Below are positions 17,084-25,185 of a DNA stretch of 28,349 bases, in pieces (the stretch's first letter is position 1; every line of letters begins with the position of its first letter). Under the pieces are notes generated by a model, which searched no databases, was not told the DNA's origin, and saw nothing but the letters and a program-made list of their open reading frames with translations. A program made the position numbers and the translations under genes. Source of the stretch: CAG-217 sp963605415 (lineage in GTDB: Bacteria > Bacillota > Clostridia > Oscillospirales > Acutalibacteraceae); NCBI GenBank assembly GCA_963605415.1, contig CAVCUL010000021.1, forward strand, positions 1 through 28,349, written 5' to 3'.

Positions 17084-18530
17084 CAATATGCGCACCTCGC
17101 AGATCCTGCACCCGCACCCGACGGCGAGCCAGCTTGGTCCAACTTTCCCGATAAAACACATCGCCCAGGGAGCGCACATTCAGCGGCGCGATGGGCGCGG
17201 CATACGGCACACCGTAGGGACTCAGGCTGCAAATATTTACAAACAGCGCCGCCATACCCAGCATTAGGCCGTAAAGCCCGGTAAGTCCACCGGCCAGGAT
17301 AAACAAAAGCCGCAGCACCGCCACGCTGTCATACAGGGGGAACGCCACATAAGAGGCAATGGCGGTAATGGCAATGATCACCAGCATAGGTGCACCGATC
17401 AGCCCGGCGGACACGGTGGCCTCGCCAATGACAATGGCGCCGATGATGGACACTGCGTGGCCGATGGCCTTGGGCAGCCGCAGACCCGCCTCCCGCATAA
17501 TTTCATAAAAAATCAGGGCCATAATGGCCTCGTTCATTAGAGACAGCGGAGTGCGGAACTCTGCCGACGCAATGGTAAACAGTAAATTGGTGGGGATCAG
17601 CTCCTGATGAAAAGTGCCCAGCGCCACATACATCCCCGGCAAAAACACGGAAATGCCAAAGCTGAAATACTTGAGCAGCCGCACAAAGCCGCCAAAAAAC
17701 GGCGGGTAATCATAATCGTCCAGGGACTGAAAATTGTCGCTGAAAAGATAGGGTACATACAGCACAAAGGGCGTGCCCTCTACCAGCACCGCCACACGGC
17801 CCTCATATAGCTTGGACGCCAGCACATCCGGGCGTTCCGTGGTGCCCACGGCAGAGAAAAAAGAGCGCATATCCGTGTCTAAAAAAGGCAGCAATTCGCC
17901 ATAATCCGCCACCGTGTTCAGGTCTGCGTCCTTGAGCCGCTGCTCCACCGCCTCCACCAACTCCGGCGCGGCACGGTCGTCTAAAAAGGCCAGCACCACC
18001 GGGGTCGGCGCAGCGGCGCCCAGCTGGATCTGGCGCAGCTTTAAGTGGTGGGTCTTCATCCGCTTGCGCAGCAGGGCCTTGTTGTCGTTGACAGACTCCA
18101 CAAAGCACTCCTTGGCGCCCCGCACATTGGTCTCGTTCTCCGGCTCGTCGGTGCTGCGCTTGGTCCAGCCCTGAATGCCCATAACCATAGCCCGGGGGCA
18201 GCCGTCCAGCACAAACACGCAAAAGCCGCTCATTAAATAGTAATAAGCGTCCTCAAAGGTCTCCGCCTGGCTCAATTCCACCGACTGCACGCAGGTGCGC
18301 ATCAGCTGCCGGAACTGCTCGCCGGGGGTGCGGGCCTCCACCTGCGCCCCCAACACCGGCCCCATGATCATCTGGCCCAGTTGCAGGGAGTCCACCAGCC
18401 CGTCCATCACGGCAAAGAAGCACTTGCGCCCGCCGGTCTCCGCCTCCTTGAGCAAAAAATCCGAGCAGTCCGCAAAATCCGCCCGGAACTTCTGCACATT
18501 ATAATCGTATTGCCGTCGTAAATTTTCCAA
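17070..18530 (-). CDS. gerA: GerA-type germinant receptor subunit A
   Basis: The A subunit of a spore germinant receptor (PF03323), which works with GerB and GerC in the spore inner membrane. The 486-residue protein has a soluble N-terminal half with SDFLLKEAETGGRKCFFAVMDGL and GCPRAMVMGIQGWTKRSTDEPENE, a family signature, then several membrane helices in the second half including IGAIVIGEATVSAGLIGAPM. The start is TTG at 18530 with GGGTGAT a few bases upstream. First gene of a three-gene overlapping operon; in Bacillus such operons are made in the forespore by sigma-G. Confidence 0.95.
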   Translation of the reverse strand: MENLRRQYDYNVQKFRADFADCSDFLLKEAETGGRKCFFAVMDGLVDSLQLGQMIMGPVLGAQVEARTPGEQFRQLMRTCVQSVELSQAETFEDAYYYLMSGFCVFVLDGCPRAMVMGIQGWTKRSTDEPENETNVRGAKECFVESVNDNKALLRKRMKTHHLKLRQIQLGAAAPTPVVLAFLDDRAAPELVEAVEQRLKDADLNTVADYGELLPFLDTDMRSFFSAVGTTERPDVLASKLYEGRVAVLVEGTPFVLYVPYLFSDNFQSLDDYDYPPFFGGFVRLLKYFSFGISVFLPGMYVALGTFHQELIPTNLLFTIASAEFRTPLSLMNEAIMALIFYEIMREAGLRLPKAIGHAVSIIGAIVIGEATVSAGLIGAPMLVIIAITAIASYVAFPLYDSVAVLRLLFILAGGLTGLYGLMLGMAALFVNICSLSPYGVPYAAPIAPLNVRSLGDVFYRESWTKLARRRVRVQDLRGAHIDESE

Positions 18531-18541
18531 TTTCTATCACC

Positions 18542-18575
18542 CATACTAATTTTGGCATAACCGGGGGATTTATTC
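18542..18575. promoter_or_regulatory. Possible divergent forespore promoters between gerA and the DUF421 gene
   Basis: The 68-base gap has no sigma-A-like promoter. On the plus strand CATACTA (18542-18548) is an exact sigma-G-type -10 for the DUF421 gene, although its -35 (GTAAA, 18518-18522, spacer 19) is weak. On the minus strand GAATA (18571-18575), a 17-base spacer and AAAATTA (18547-18553) is a partial sigma-G/F match for gerA. Sporulation control is expected for gerA from the family. Confidence 0.3.
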
Positions 18576-18598
18576 ACAAAATACAAGCGGTGATCCTA

Positions 18599-19276
18599 TT
18601 GACTGTTATTCTTATTCGCGCACTGCTGATTTACTTTGCCGTTATTTTGGCGGTACGGGTGATGGGCAAGCGCCAGATCGGCGAGCTGAACCCCCACGAG
18701 CTGGTCATTACCATTTTGGTAAGCCAGATCGCCTCCATTCCCCTGCAAGATAACGCCATGCCCCTGGCCAACGCCTTTTTGCCCATGCTGCTACTGGTAA
18801 GCCTGGAAATTCTCGCCTCCGTAGCCTCTATGAAAAGCCTGTGGCTGCGGAATGCACTGCAAGGGAAGCCTGTCTTTCTCATTCGCCACGGCAAGCCGGA
18901 CGAAAAGCAGATGCGCCGCCTGCGCTTTACCGTAGACGACCTGGTAGACGCCCTGCGGCAGAAGGACGTGTTTGACCTGTCCACCGTGGAGGAAGCGGTG
19001 GTAGAAACCAACGGCAACCTGTCCGTTCGGCTGCGCACAGAGCACGATCCTGTGACCCCCAAACAGCTGGGCGTACCGGCGCCGGACGACGGCTTTCCCA
19101 TGCCCGTGGTCACCGATGGCCATATTGTAAAGGAATACTTCGGCGATGAAATACGCAACCCTGCGGCCATCGCCCGGGCGCTGCAAAAGGAAAAACTGTG
19201 CCCCGGCGAACTGCTGGTGGTGACCATTGACGACAGCGGCACCGTCTTTGCCGTAAAAAAGGAGAAGAAAAAGTGA
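18599..19276 (+). CDS. DUF421 (YetF-family) membrane protein
   Basis: A 225-residue protein with three N-terminal membrane helices (TVILIRALLIYFAVILAVRV; MGKRQIGELNPHELVITILV; a third through LPMLLLVSLEILASV) and a cytoplasmic DUF421 domain containing GKPVFLIRHGKPDEKQMRRL and FDLSTVEEAVVETNGNLSV. The function of the family is not settled; in Bacillus several members are sporulation or spore-membrane proteins. TTG 18599 is preferred because GGTGATCC, a match to the 3' part of the anti-Shine-Dalgarno complement, lies at 18589-18596; a GTG three codons earlier has no ribosome site. The stop overlaps the DUF4363 start (GTGA). Its position next to the ger operon points to a spore role. Confidence 0.9.
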   Translation: MTVILIRALLIYFAVILAVRVMGKRQIGELNPHELVITILVSQIASIPLQDNAMPLANAFLPMLLLVSLEILASVASMKSLWLRNALQGKPVFLIRHGKPDEKQMRRLRFTVDDLVDALRQKDVFDLSTVEEAVVETNGNLSVRLRTEHDPVTPKQLGVPAPDDGFPMPVVTDGHIVKEYFGDEIRNPAAIARALQKEKLCPGELLVVTIDDSGTVFAVKKEKKK

Positions 19277-19650
19277 AGCGCACCTGGTTTGCCCTTTTAT
19301 TTTTGCTGCTGGCCGCAGGGCTGTGTATCTTTGAGCAGCACACGGTCAAGACCACCTTTGAGAATATGGATACCCTGCTGCAAAGCATGGACGCAGCCGC
19401 CGCAGAGGAGAATTACCCGGAGGCAGAGCGCAAGGCCCGCCAGCTGCAAAATATCTGGACTACCCGCTACCCCACCCTGTGCGTGCTCATGGAACACAGC
19501 GCTTTGCAGCAGGCAGGGGTGACCCTGGGCACGCTGCAACCCCTGGCCCGGGACGAAAGCGACGACCTGCGCCCCACCATTCGCCAGTGCCAAACGGAAC
19601 TGGCCGAGATCTACGACGACAGCAAGGTAACGGTGGGCAATATTTTTTAA
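19273..19650 (+). CDS. DUF4363-family protein
   Basis: A 125-residue protein with one N-terminal membrane anchor (MKRTWFALLFLLLAAGLCIF) and a mostly helical outer part with WTTRYPTLCVLMEHSAL. This family is often encoded next to DUF421 genes in Clostridia, in sporulation-linked loci; its function is unknown. GTG start overlaps the DUF421 stop by 4 bases, so the two are translated together. Transcription would end at the terminator just beyond, whose two arms are now separated by a 6.95-kb insertion. Confidence 0.8.
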   Translation: MKRTWFALLFLLLAAGLCIFEQHTVKTTFENMDTLLQSMDAAAAEENYPEAERKARQLQNIWTTRYPTLCVLMEHSALQQAGVTLGTLQPLARDESDDLRPTIRQCQTELAEIYDDSKVTVGNIF

Positions 19651-19654
19651 CATA

Positions 19655-19667
19655 AAAAAGCGAACGG
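19655..19667. repeat. Left arm of the split terminator-like inverted repeat
   Basis: AAAAAGCGAACGG at 19655-19667 is the exact reverse complement of CCGTTCGCTTTTT at 26618-26630. Placed side by side they would make an 8-bp GC-rich stem flanked by A- and T-tracts, a standard bidirectional terminator between two convergent genes. It lies 4 bases after the DUF4363 stop. Confidence 0.8.
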
Positions 19668-19672
19668 CATAA

Positions 19673-19690
19673 AGTCAACACCACATAAGG
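19673..19690. repeat. Left imperfect terminal inverted repeat of the element
   Basis: AGTCAACACCACATAAGG matches the reverse complement of 26594-26611 (TGCTAACGTCACATAAGG) at 13 of 18 positions, including the last nine, CACATAAGG. It starts 6 bases inside the left split-terminator arm. Confidence 0.6.
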
Positions 19691-19710
19691 ATGTTTTAAT
19701 GTAATAGCTA

Positions 19711-19747
19711 CGGTGCAACTCGGAGACGGGTTGCACCGATTTTTTGC
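19711..19747 (+). terminator. Inward-reading terminator at the element's left end
   Basis: CGGTGCAAC (19711-19719), a 10-base loop and GTTGCACCG (19730-19738) form a perfect 9-bp stem followed by ATTTTTTG. Read in the plus direction it would stop transcripts entering from the DUF421-DUF4363 operon, replacing the native terminator that the insertion split. Confidence 0.85.
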
Positions 19748-20200
19748 TTAGGCGATAAATCGAAATTCCTGAGGATTTCGCTGAACTTCGTCCAATATGG
19801 CAAGAAGTTCCTGCTCTGTCGGTATATCAACCATTCCGACTGCTGTAAAGTACACATCAACCTTGACGAAACAGTGACCGCTTGATTTATCATTGTTATG
19901 AACTTCAATTCGTTCAATAAGTGAATTTACCAGTGTCGGTGTAAGTTCCTTAATCTCTGTAATTTCACGGAGAGTATGGAGTAATAGCCTAAGATCGGTA
20001 ACTTTCTGACCTGCATCATCTAATGCCGCTTTCCCTTCTTCTATTTCTGCTTGCAGCTGATTTTGCTCACGCTCGTAGTTTTGAAGCAATTTGGAAAAGC
20101 GTTCGTCCGAAAGAATTCCGGCAGCGTTTTGCTCAAAAACTTTCTCAATCAGCTTGTCGATTTCAGCTATTCTTTTTTCTCCGCGTTCAACAGTGAACTG
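19748..20200 (-). pseudogene. C-terminal relic of a large serine recombinase (DUF4368)
   Basis: About 150 residues match the end of TnpX/TndX-like large serine recombinases, which excise and integrate Tn4451-type elements. Visible are the coiled-coil start GEKRIAEIDKLIEKVFEQN, SDERFSKLLQNYEREQNQLQ and the DUF4368 segment LIERIEVHNNDKSSGHCFVK followed by VDVYFTAVGMVDIPTEQELL. The resolvase catalytic domain and the recombinase domain are missing. The open frame runs about 27 codons further upstream (to 20281) but that part is not recombinase-like, so the break is near 20200. The stop is 81 bases inside the element's left end, as is usual for such genes. Confidence 0.8.
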
Positions 20201-20239
20201 GGAGAGGCACTTTGTACCCCCTGTAAAACAAAAAAGTAA

Positions 20240-20276
20240 AAAAATTAAAATAACCGCCTGTGTATTCAGACGGCTG
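20240..20276 (-). terminator. Orphan minus-strand hairpin with T-rich tail
   Basis: AACCGCCTG (20252-20260) pairs with the region around 20267-20275 in a 9-bp stem with two G-U pairs. On the minus strand a T-rich stretch follows (ATTTTAATTTTTTT). No minus-strand gene precedes it now; it is probably left from a deleted gene. Confidence 0.5.
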
Positions 20277-20289
20277 TTCATTAGACAAT

Positions 20290-20318
20290 TTGATTTTTCG
20301 AGAGTTTTAAAGTATAAT
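20290..20318 (+). promoter_or_regulatory. Candidate promoter of the lysR gene
   Basis: TTGATT (20290-20295), a 17-base spacer and TATAAT (20313-20318). A second candidate, TTGATA (20351-20356), 17 bases, TAATAT (20374-20379), lies closer to the start at 20398. An AGTATAATTAA direct repeat surrounds the first -10. Confidence 0.5.
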
Positions 20319-20397
20319 TAAAAGTATAATTAAAGAAAAAATTTATCATTTTGATATACAACAGATTGTGATTTAATATTGTTATGTAGGTGGTGAG

Positions 20398-21297
20398 ATG
20401 ATGTATAATCCACAGATAGAAACATTTATAAAGGTTGCAGACGCAGGCAGTTTTAACAAAGCGGCGGAGGAACTATATATCACGCCGACTGCTGTTATTA
20501 AGCAAATCAATTTGCTTGAAAGCTCGCTTGACCTCGTTTTGTTTGAGCGTACGCACCGCGGGTTGATGCTGACTAACGCAGGCAAGTCACTTTATCAGGA
20601 CGCTAAGTACATTATCGGCTATTGCAAAGATAGTGTTGTCAGAGCGAAAAACGCAATGAGCGAGGGCGAAAATATTATTCGTATCGGCTCATCGCCTACA
20701 ACTCCTGCTCAATTGCTTATGCAAATGTGGCCAAAAATTCAAGAGCAATGCCCAGACATTAAATTTGAAATTATTCCGTTTGAAAACACACCCGAAAACG
20801 CTAAAGAAATACTTGCGAATATGGGCAAAAATATTGATATTATCGGCGGAATATTTGACGACACAATGCTTAAACTCAGAAAATGCGAGGGCTTGCAATT
20901 ATCCCGTGAACCGTTTTGCTGTGCCGTGTCCATTCACCACAGACTTGCACAAAAGGATAAGCTTCAAATAAGTGATTTGTACGGCGAAAATTTAATGCTT
21001 ATGCACCGTGGCTGGAGCAATTATGTTGACCGTTTGCGTGACGATATTTGGCAAAATCATACGCAGATACATATTGTTGACTTCGATTTTTACAGCATGA
21101 GCATATTTAACAGATGTGAAAACACGAACGATGTTTTGCTTGCAATTCCGGGTTGGGCAAATATTCATCCGCTATTGAAAGTGATTCCTGTTGAGTGGGA
21201 ATACAGTATTCCGTACGGTCTTTTGCATTCACCGACTCCGAGCGAAAATGTCAAACGAGTTTTAGATGCAGCTAAGAATATAGTAAAAGCCAAATAA
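20398..21297 (+). CDS. LysR-family transcriptional regulator
   Basis: A 299-residue LysR-type regulator. The N-terminal helix-turn-helix (ETFIKVADAGSFNKAAEELYITPTA) and the linker helix (LLESSLDLVLFERTHRGLMLT) are typical; residues about 90 onward form the effector-binding domain. The start has AGGTGGTGAG just upstream; ATG occurs twice in a row and the first is used. It lies upstream of and in the same direction as the redox genes, so it may control them; however the aldo/keto reductase has its own MerR-type promoter. It is followed by an intrinsic terminator. Effector unknown. Confidence 0.93.
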   Translation: MMYNPQIETFIKVADAGSFNKAAEELYITPTAVIKQINLLESSLDLVLFERTHRGLMLTNAGKSLYQDAKYIIGYCKDSVVRAKNAMSEGENIIRIGSSPTTPAQLLMQMWPKIQEQCPDIKFEIIPFENTPENAKEILANMGKNIDIIGGIFDDTMLKLRKCEGLQLSREPFCCAVSIHHRLAQKDKLQISDLYGENLMLMHRGWSNYVDRLRDDIWQNHTQIHIVDFDFYSMSIFNRCENTNDVLLAIPGWANIHPLLKVIPVEWEYSIPYGLLHSPTPSENVKRVLDAAKNIVKAK

Positions 21298-21331
21298 GCA
21301 GTTATAACCTAAAAGTATATACTGAATAACA

Positions 21332-21361
21332 AAACGAGACTTCATACGAGGCCTCGTTTTT
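21332..21361 (+). terminator. Intrinsic terminator after lysR
   Basis: AAACGAG (21332-21338) pairs with CTCGTTT (21353-21359), ending in a T-run (21357-21361). It lies 35 bases after the lysR stop. Confidence 0.7.
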
Positions 21362-21369
21362 CTTATAAT
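21341..21369 (+). promoter_or_regulatory. Candidate promoter of the flavodoxin/ADH gene
   Basis: TTCATA (21341-21346), a 17-base spacer and a perfect TATAAT (21364-21369), 46 bases before the start at 21415. The -35 lies inside the loop of the lysR terminator. A weak -35 would fit activation by the LysR protein, but no operator was identified. Confidence 0.5.
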
Positions 21370-21414
21370 ACAGTTGAAAAGATAAACAAGAGCAGAGCAA
21401 ATGAAGGGAAAAGC

Positions 21415-22971
21415 ATGGTATTTTGTTTCACCGCAACGGGCAACAGCCTTTATGTTGCAAAATGTATTGATGAATACCCTGTCAGCATACCGCAGGTTAT
21501 TAAAAATTCGTCAATCTATTCCGACAACCAAATCGGTATCGTTTGCCCTGTTTATTGCGGCGAAATACCGAATACGGTAAAAGCGTTTTTGAAGAAGTCA
21601 AAGTTTGATACAAAATATATGTATCTCATTTTAACCTACGGCAACAGTGCAAGCGACTGCCCCGAGTTTACATATAACGAGTTCAAGGCTCTCGGTATCA
21701 ATTTTGATTATATCGACACGGTGCATTGCGTTGATAATTACCTGCCTGCCTTTGATATGGCAGAAGAAAAGAATCAAATTTTCAGGATAGGAGAAAAAGC
21801 TATGAATAATTTTGTTTTTGAGAATTCGTCAAGGGTATATTTCGGCGAAGGCTGTGTAAAGGAATATCTTTCAAATATTCTTTCAGCCTACGGCGACACG
21901 GTTATGCTCTGCTACGGCGGTGGCTCGATTAAGAAAAACGGCATTTATGACGAGGTTTTAACCGTACTTAAAAAAGAAAACAAGGCAGTTGTTGAGTTTA
22001 GCGGTATTGAGTCAAACCCGACTTACAGCAAGGTGCTTGAGGGTGTTAAGCTTGCAAAAGAGAGCAATGCCGATTTGATTCTTGCAGTCGGCGGCGGAAG
22101 CGTTATGGACTGCTGTAAGGCAATTTCACTGGGTGCAAAATATGACGGCGATATTTGGGAAAACTTTTGGGCAAGACCGGGTGTGATTGACTTTGAGCCG
22201 TTGCCGCTTGGTATTATCGTCACCGTTTCAGGCACAGGCAGTGAATGTAACGGCGGTGCTGTAATCACAAACGAAGAGCTTAAAATCAAAACAGGCAGAG
22301 ATTATCCTCAGCTTAACGCAAAATTCGTTATGCTTGACCCAACCTACACCTACAGCGTGCCTAAATTCCAAATGGTATCAGGTGCTTTTGATACGCTTTC
22401 ACACATTATGGAAATCTATTTCAGCGAGCCGAACGAGAGCAATGTATCGGACGATATATCCGAGGCTCTTATGAAAAATGTTATCGCAAATTTGCGTGCC
22501 GCTATCAAAAATCCCGAGGACTACACAGCAAGAAGTAACCTGATGTGGGATGCTACAATGGCAGAAAACCGTATCATTAAGCTTGGCAAAAAGACGGATT
22601 TTGAGTGTCACCAAATGGAACACCAGCTCGGTGCGTACACGAACTGCAATCACGGTGCAGGTCTTGCCGTTCTTCACCCTGTTTATTACAGACATATTTG
22701 CAAGGCAGGCGAAAAGAAGTTTGCTCAGTTTGCAACCAATGTCTGGGGCATTTCAAAAAACGGCAAAACAGACGAGGAGCTTGCAAAGGCAGGCGTCGAG
22801 GCTCTTGCTGATTTCATTAAGGAAATCGGTATGCCGACAACCTTTAAGGAACTTGGCATTGATGAAAATATCAACCTTAAAGAAATTGCGGACTCCTGCG
22901 GTATTGTACCGGGTGCTTATAAAAAGATGACGCATGAAGAAATATTAAAAATTTTTGAAGAATGCAAGTAA
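21415..22971 (+). CDS. Flavodoxin-fragment/iron-containing alcohol dehydrogenase fusion
   Basis: Residues 1-120 match the flavodoxin half of EFR1-type proteins (FCFTATGNSLYVAK, CPVYCGEIPNTVKAF, LTYGNSASD) but the rest, including the ferredoxin half, is gone. From residue 130 (MNNFVFENSSRVYFGEGCVK) a full 389-residue Fe-ADH of the YqhD/BdhA type begins: NAD(P) site AVGGGSVMDCCKAIS, metal ligands in GAFDTLSHIMEIYF and HQMEHQLGAYTNCNHGAGLA. It would reduce aldehydes to alcohols. AGGAG at 21789-21793 sits 8 bases before ATG 21802, so the ADH can be made on its own; this looks like a deletion that joined two genes in frame. The 21415 start also has AAGGG 6 bases upstream. Confidence 0.85.
   Translation: MVFCFTATGNSLYVAKCIDEYPVSIPQVIKNSSIYSDNQIGIVCPVYCGEIPNTVKAFLKKSKFDTKYMYLILTYGNSASDCPEFTYNEFKALGINFDYIDTVHCVDNYLPAFDMAEEKNQIFRIGEKAMNNFVFENSSRVYFGEGCVKEYLSNILSAYGDTVMLCYGGGSIKKNGIYDEVLTVLKKENKAVVEFSGIESNPTYSKVLEGVKLAKESNADLILAVGGGSVMDCCKAISLGAKYDGDIWENFWARPGVIDFEPLPLGIIVTVSGTGSECNGGAVITNEELKIKTGRDYPQLNAKFVMLDPTYTYSVPKFQMVSGAFDTLSHIMEIYFSEPNESNVSDDISEALMKNVIANLRAAIKNPEDYTARSNLMWDATMAENRIIKLGKKTDFECHQMEHQLGAYTNCNHGAGLAVLHPVYYRHICKAGEKKFAQFATNVWGISKNGKTDEELAKAGVEALADFIKEIGMPTTFKELGIDENINLKEIADSCGIVPGAYKKMTHEEILKIFEECK
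21789..21804 (+). promoter_or_regulatory. Internal ribosome site and start of the ADH part
   Basis: AGGAG (21789-21793), 8 bases, then ATG (21802-21804), which opens MNNFVFENSS, the natural N-terminus of the ADH family. It supports an independent ADH protein inside the longer fused frame. Confidence 0.7.
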
Positions 22972-22975
22972 ACTC

Positions 22976-23006
22976 TTGACCTAAAGTTAACTTTAGATGT
23001 TACAAT
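22976..23006 (+). promoter_or_regulatory. MerR-type promoter with 19-bp spacer before the aldo/keto reductase
   Basis: TTGACC (22976-22981), a 19-base spacer and TACAAT (23001-23006). The spacer holds a perfect 16-bp palindrome, CTAAAGTTAACTTTAG (22981-22996). A long spacer with a central dyad is the hallmark of promoters activated by MerR-family regulators; the sequence resembles the boxes described for AdhR-type aldehyde sensors. No MerR gene is in the window. Confidence 0.75.
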
Positions 23007-23037
23007 AAAATTATCAAAAAGAAAAGGAGTAACTGTT

Positions 23038-23883
23038 GTGGAATTTACAAAGTTAAATAACGGCGTTCAAATGCCGATGCAGGGTATCGGAACATATTTG
23101 CTGTCCCCCGACGAGGCTGAGACATCGGCAACCTACGCACTCAAAAACGGTTGTCAGCTTATTGATACGGCAAACGCATATTGCAATGAAAAGGCTGTAG
23201 GCAGAGCAATGAAAAATTCGGGCATTGACCGTAAAAATATTTTTCTCGAAACAAAGCTTTGGCCGTCATTTTACGAACAGGACGACGCAGTAGACAAAAC
23301 GCTTGAAAGACTTCAAACAGATTATATTGATTTGCTTTTAATTCATCAGCCTGCCGGTAACTACATTGCAGGATATAAGCAAATGGAAAAGGCATATAAG
23401 GACGGCAAGGTTCGTGCAATCGGTCTTTCAAACTTTAAAGAAAAGCAGATTTGCGAAATCTTGAATATCTGCGAGGTTAAGCCGTCGGTTCTTCAAACCG
23501 AGGTGCACCCGTATTATCAGGAAAAGGAGCTTAAAAAATTCCTTTCTCATGAGGATATTAAAATTCAGGCTTGGTATCCGCTCGGTCACGGTGACAGTGC
23601 ACTTCTTAACGAGCCACTCTTTAAGAGTCTTGCTGAAAAATACGGCAAGTCGACAGCTCAAATCATTCTTCGTTGGCATATTCAAGACGGAAATATTGTT
23701 ATTCCGGGTTCAAAGAACAGCGACCATATCAAGGCTAATTTTGATATTTTTGATTTTTCACTTACCGATGAAGAAATGGCAGAAATATCATCACTTAATA
23801 AGGGTGTCAGATATTACACTTCAACGCCTGAAATGCTTAAAAAATATCCCGAGAGGATACCGCCTGTTGACGAACAAAAATAA
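23038..23883 (+). CDS. Aldo/keto reductase
   Basis: A 281-residue cytoplasmic NAD(P)H-dependent reductase of the AKR superfamily (YvgN/DkgA-like), predicted to reduce aldehydes or methylglyoxal-type carbonyls. The fold's residues are present: Asp in LIDTANAYCNEKAVGRA (with Tyr), Lys in ETKLWPS, His in LLIHQP, the GLSNF motif and the cofactor loop IPGSKNSDHIKANFDIFDF. GTG 23038 has AAGGAG 8 bases upstream. It follows the ADH gene by 66 bases, which hold a separate MerR-type promoter, so it can be induced apart from the ADH. Confidence 0.94.
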   Translation: MEFTKLNNGVQMPMQGIGTYLLSPDEAETSATYALKNGCQLIDTANAYCNEKAVGRAMKNSGIDRKNIFLETKLWPSFYEQDDAVDKTLERLQTDYIDLLLIHQPAGNYIAGYKQMEKAYKDGKVRAIGLSNFKEKQICEILNICEVKPSVLQTEVHPYYQEKELKKFLSHEDIKIQAWYPLGHGDSALLNEPLFKSLAEKYGKSTAQIILRWHIQDGNIVIPGSKNSDHIKANFDIFDFSLTDEEMAEISSLNKGVRYYTSTPEMLKKYPERIPPVDEQK

Positions 23884-23906
23884 TTAAACTAAAGGAGATT
23901 AACATT

Positions 23907-24563
23907 ATGAAAAAATTAACCTCAATTCTTTTAGCGCTTGTGCTTGTCTTTTCTTTTGCAGCTTGCTCTAACAGTTCCAATAATGATACAAGCACAACAA
24001 ATTCTACCACTTCTGCTCCGGCGGACGCACAATCTACCGATAAGTCCTCCGATAATAATACAAACAGCTCTTCAAACAGCAAAATCCTTGTTGTTTACTA
24101 TTCCGCAACAGGCAGTACAAAAGCCGTTGCCGAAACGATCGCAGACACCGCCGGAGGGGATTTGTTTGAAATCACACCTGTCGACTCTTACACAAGCGAC
24201 GACCTTAACTGGACGAATGACAACAGCCGTGTAAGCGTTGAGCACAACGACGAAAGCAAGCGTGATGTACCGCTTACAAAGACCACACCCGATAATTGGG
24301 CAGATTATGATACAGTATTTATCGGCTATCCGATTTGGTGGGGCATTGCCGCATGGCCTGTAAACAATTTTGTTACGGGCAATGATTTCAGCGGCAAAAC
24401 CGTCATTCCGTTTTGCACATCCGCATCATCAGGCTTAGGTCAAAGCGGCGAGCTTTTAGCCGATATGGCAGGCACAGGTGATTGGCTCGACGGCGAAAGA
24501 TTTTCTTCGGGTGCTTCCTCAAGCAATGTTGAATCCTGGGTAAACGGTCTTGGCCTTAAATAA
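23907..24563 (+). CDS. Flavodoxin-domain lipoprotein
   Basis: A 218-residue exported flavoprotein. A lipoprotein signal (MKKLTSILLALVLVFSFAAC) is followed by a Ser/Thr/Asn-rich linker (about 22-58) and a flavodoxin fold: ILVVYYSATGSTKAVAETIA for the FMN phosphate, FIGYPIWWGIAAWPVNNFV for the ring and PFCTSASSGLGQS. It would be anchored outside the membrane and could carry electrons. AGGAG is 9 bases upstream. It follows the aldo/keto reductase by 23 bases and the next gene overlaps its 3' end, so the set is one operon. Confidence 0.92.
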   Translation: MKKLTSILLALVLVFSFAACSNSSNNDTSTTNSTTSAPADAQSTDKSSDNNTNSSSNSKILVVYYSATGSTKAVAETIADTAGGDLFEITPVDSYTSDDLNWTNDNSRVSVEHNDESKRDVPLTKTTPDNWADYDTVFIGYPIWWGIAAWPVNNFVTGNDFSGKTVIPFCTSASSGLGQSGELLADMAGTGDWLDGERFSSGASSSNVESWVNGLGLK

Positions 24564-25185
24564 AATCCACAAATTTACAGTTGTGCTTTTGACGGTTACT
24601 GTTACGGTAATTATGCTTTCAGCTTGTTCAATTAATGGCAATTCTCCGAGCAGTTATACAACAAACACAACAGCCGAAAGCTCGTCAAAAGCACAAGCCA
24701 CTCAGCCTGCCAAACAAAATTATGCCGTCACAAACGGTAAGGACACCTATCGTGGTTTTAGCGTTGACAATGTTTTGCACAATGAAAATAACGGCGATAT
24801 TCATTTTAATCTTTATATTCCGAAAACCTATGACGGCAGTAAGGCGTATGCTCTTTTCATCACCTTGCCGGGTTATGAGGGCTTGTATTTTCAGGGTGTC
24901 GGCGTAAATATCCGTCAGGAAAACTTTGGCTTTGAGGCACAAAAATATAACAGCAATATGATTATCGCCGCACCTCAACTAAACGGCTGGGACGAAGAAG
25001 CAGCAAATGAAACTATCGCTCTTGTTGAATATCTCTTGTCTGCCTACAATATAGACAGAACTAAGGTTTATATCGAAAGCTATTCGGGTGGCGGCGAAAC
25101 TGCATCGCAGGCAGAAAACTTTATTTTGTTTTCCAAGGTGCGGCACCCGAAAAATGGATGCTTGATGCAGGCGAATACACAATGA
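24550..25185 (+). pseudogene. Truncated lipoprotein alpha/beta hydrolase joined to foreign sequence
   Basis: About the first 184 residues look like an exported alpha/beta hydrolase: lipoprotein signal (VTVTVIMLSAC), FNLYIPKTYDGSKAYALFIT, IIAAPQLNGWDEEAANET and the nucleophile-like turn YIESYSGGGETA. The frame then runs 28 more residues that read as the wrong frame of a second gene (see 25107) and stops. The acid and His of the triad, and the whole second half, are missing. TTG 24550 overlaps the flavodoxin end; no clear ribosome site, so coupling is assumed. Probably not functional. Confidence 0.7.

Noticed and set aside
20201..20281. N-terminal extension MNSRLNTQAV of the recombinase relic as a real membrane start
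   Set aside because: It does not resemble recombinase sequence, crosses the AT-rich hairpin and has no ribosome site; more likely chance read-through from a deletion point.
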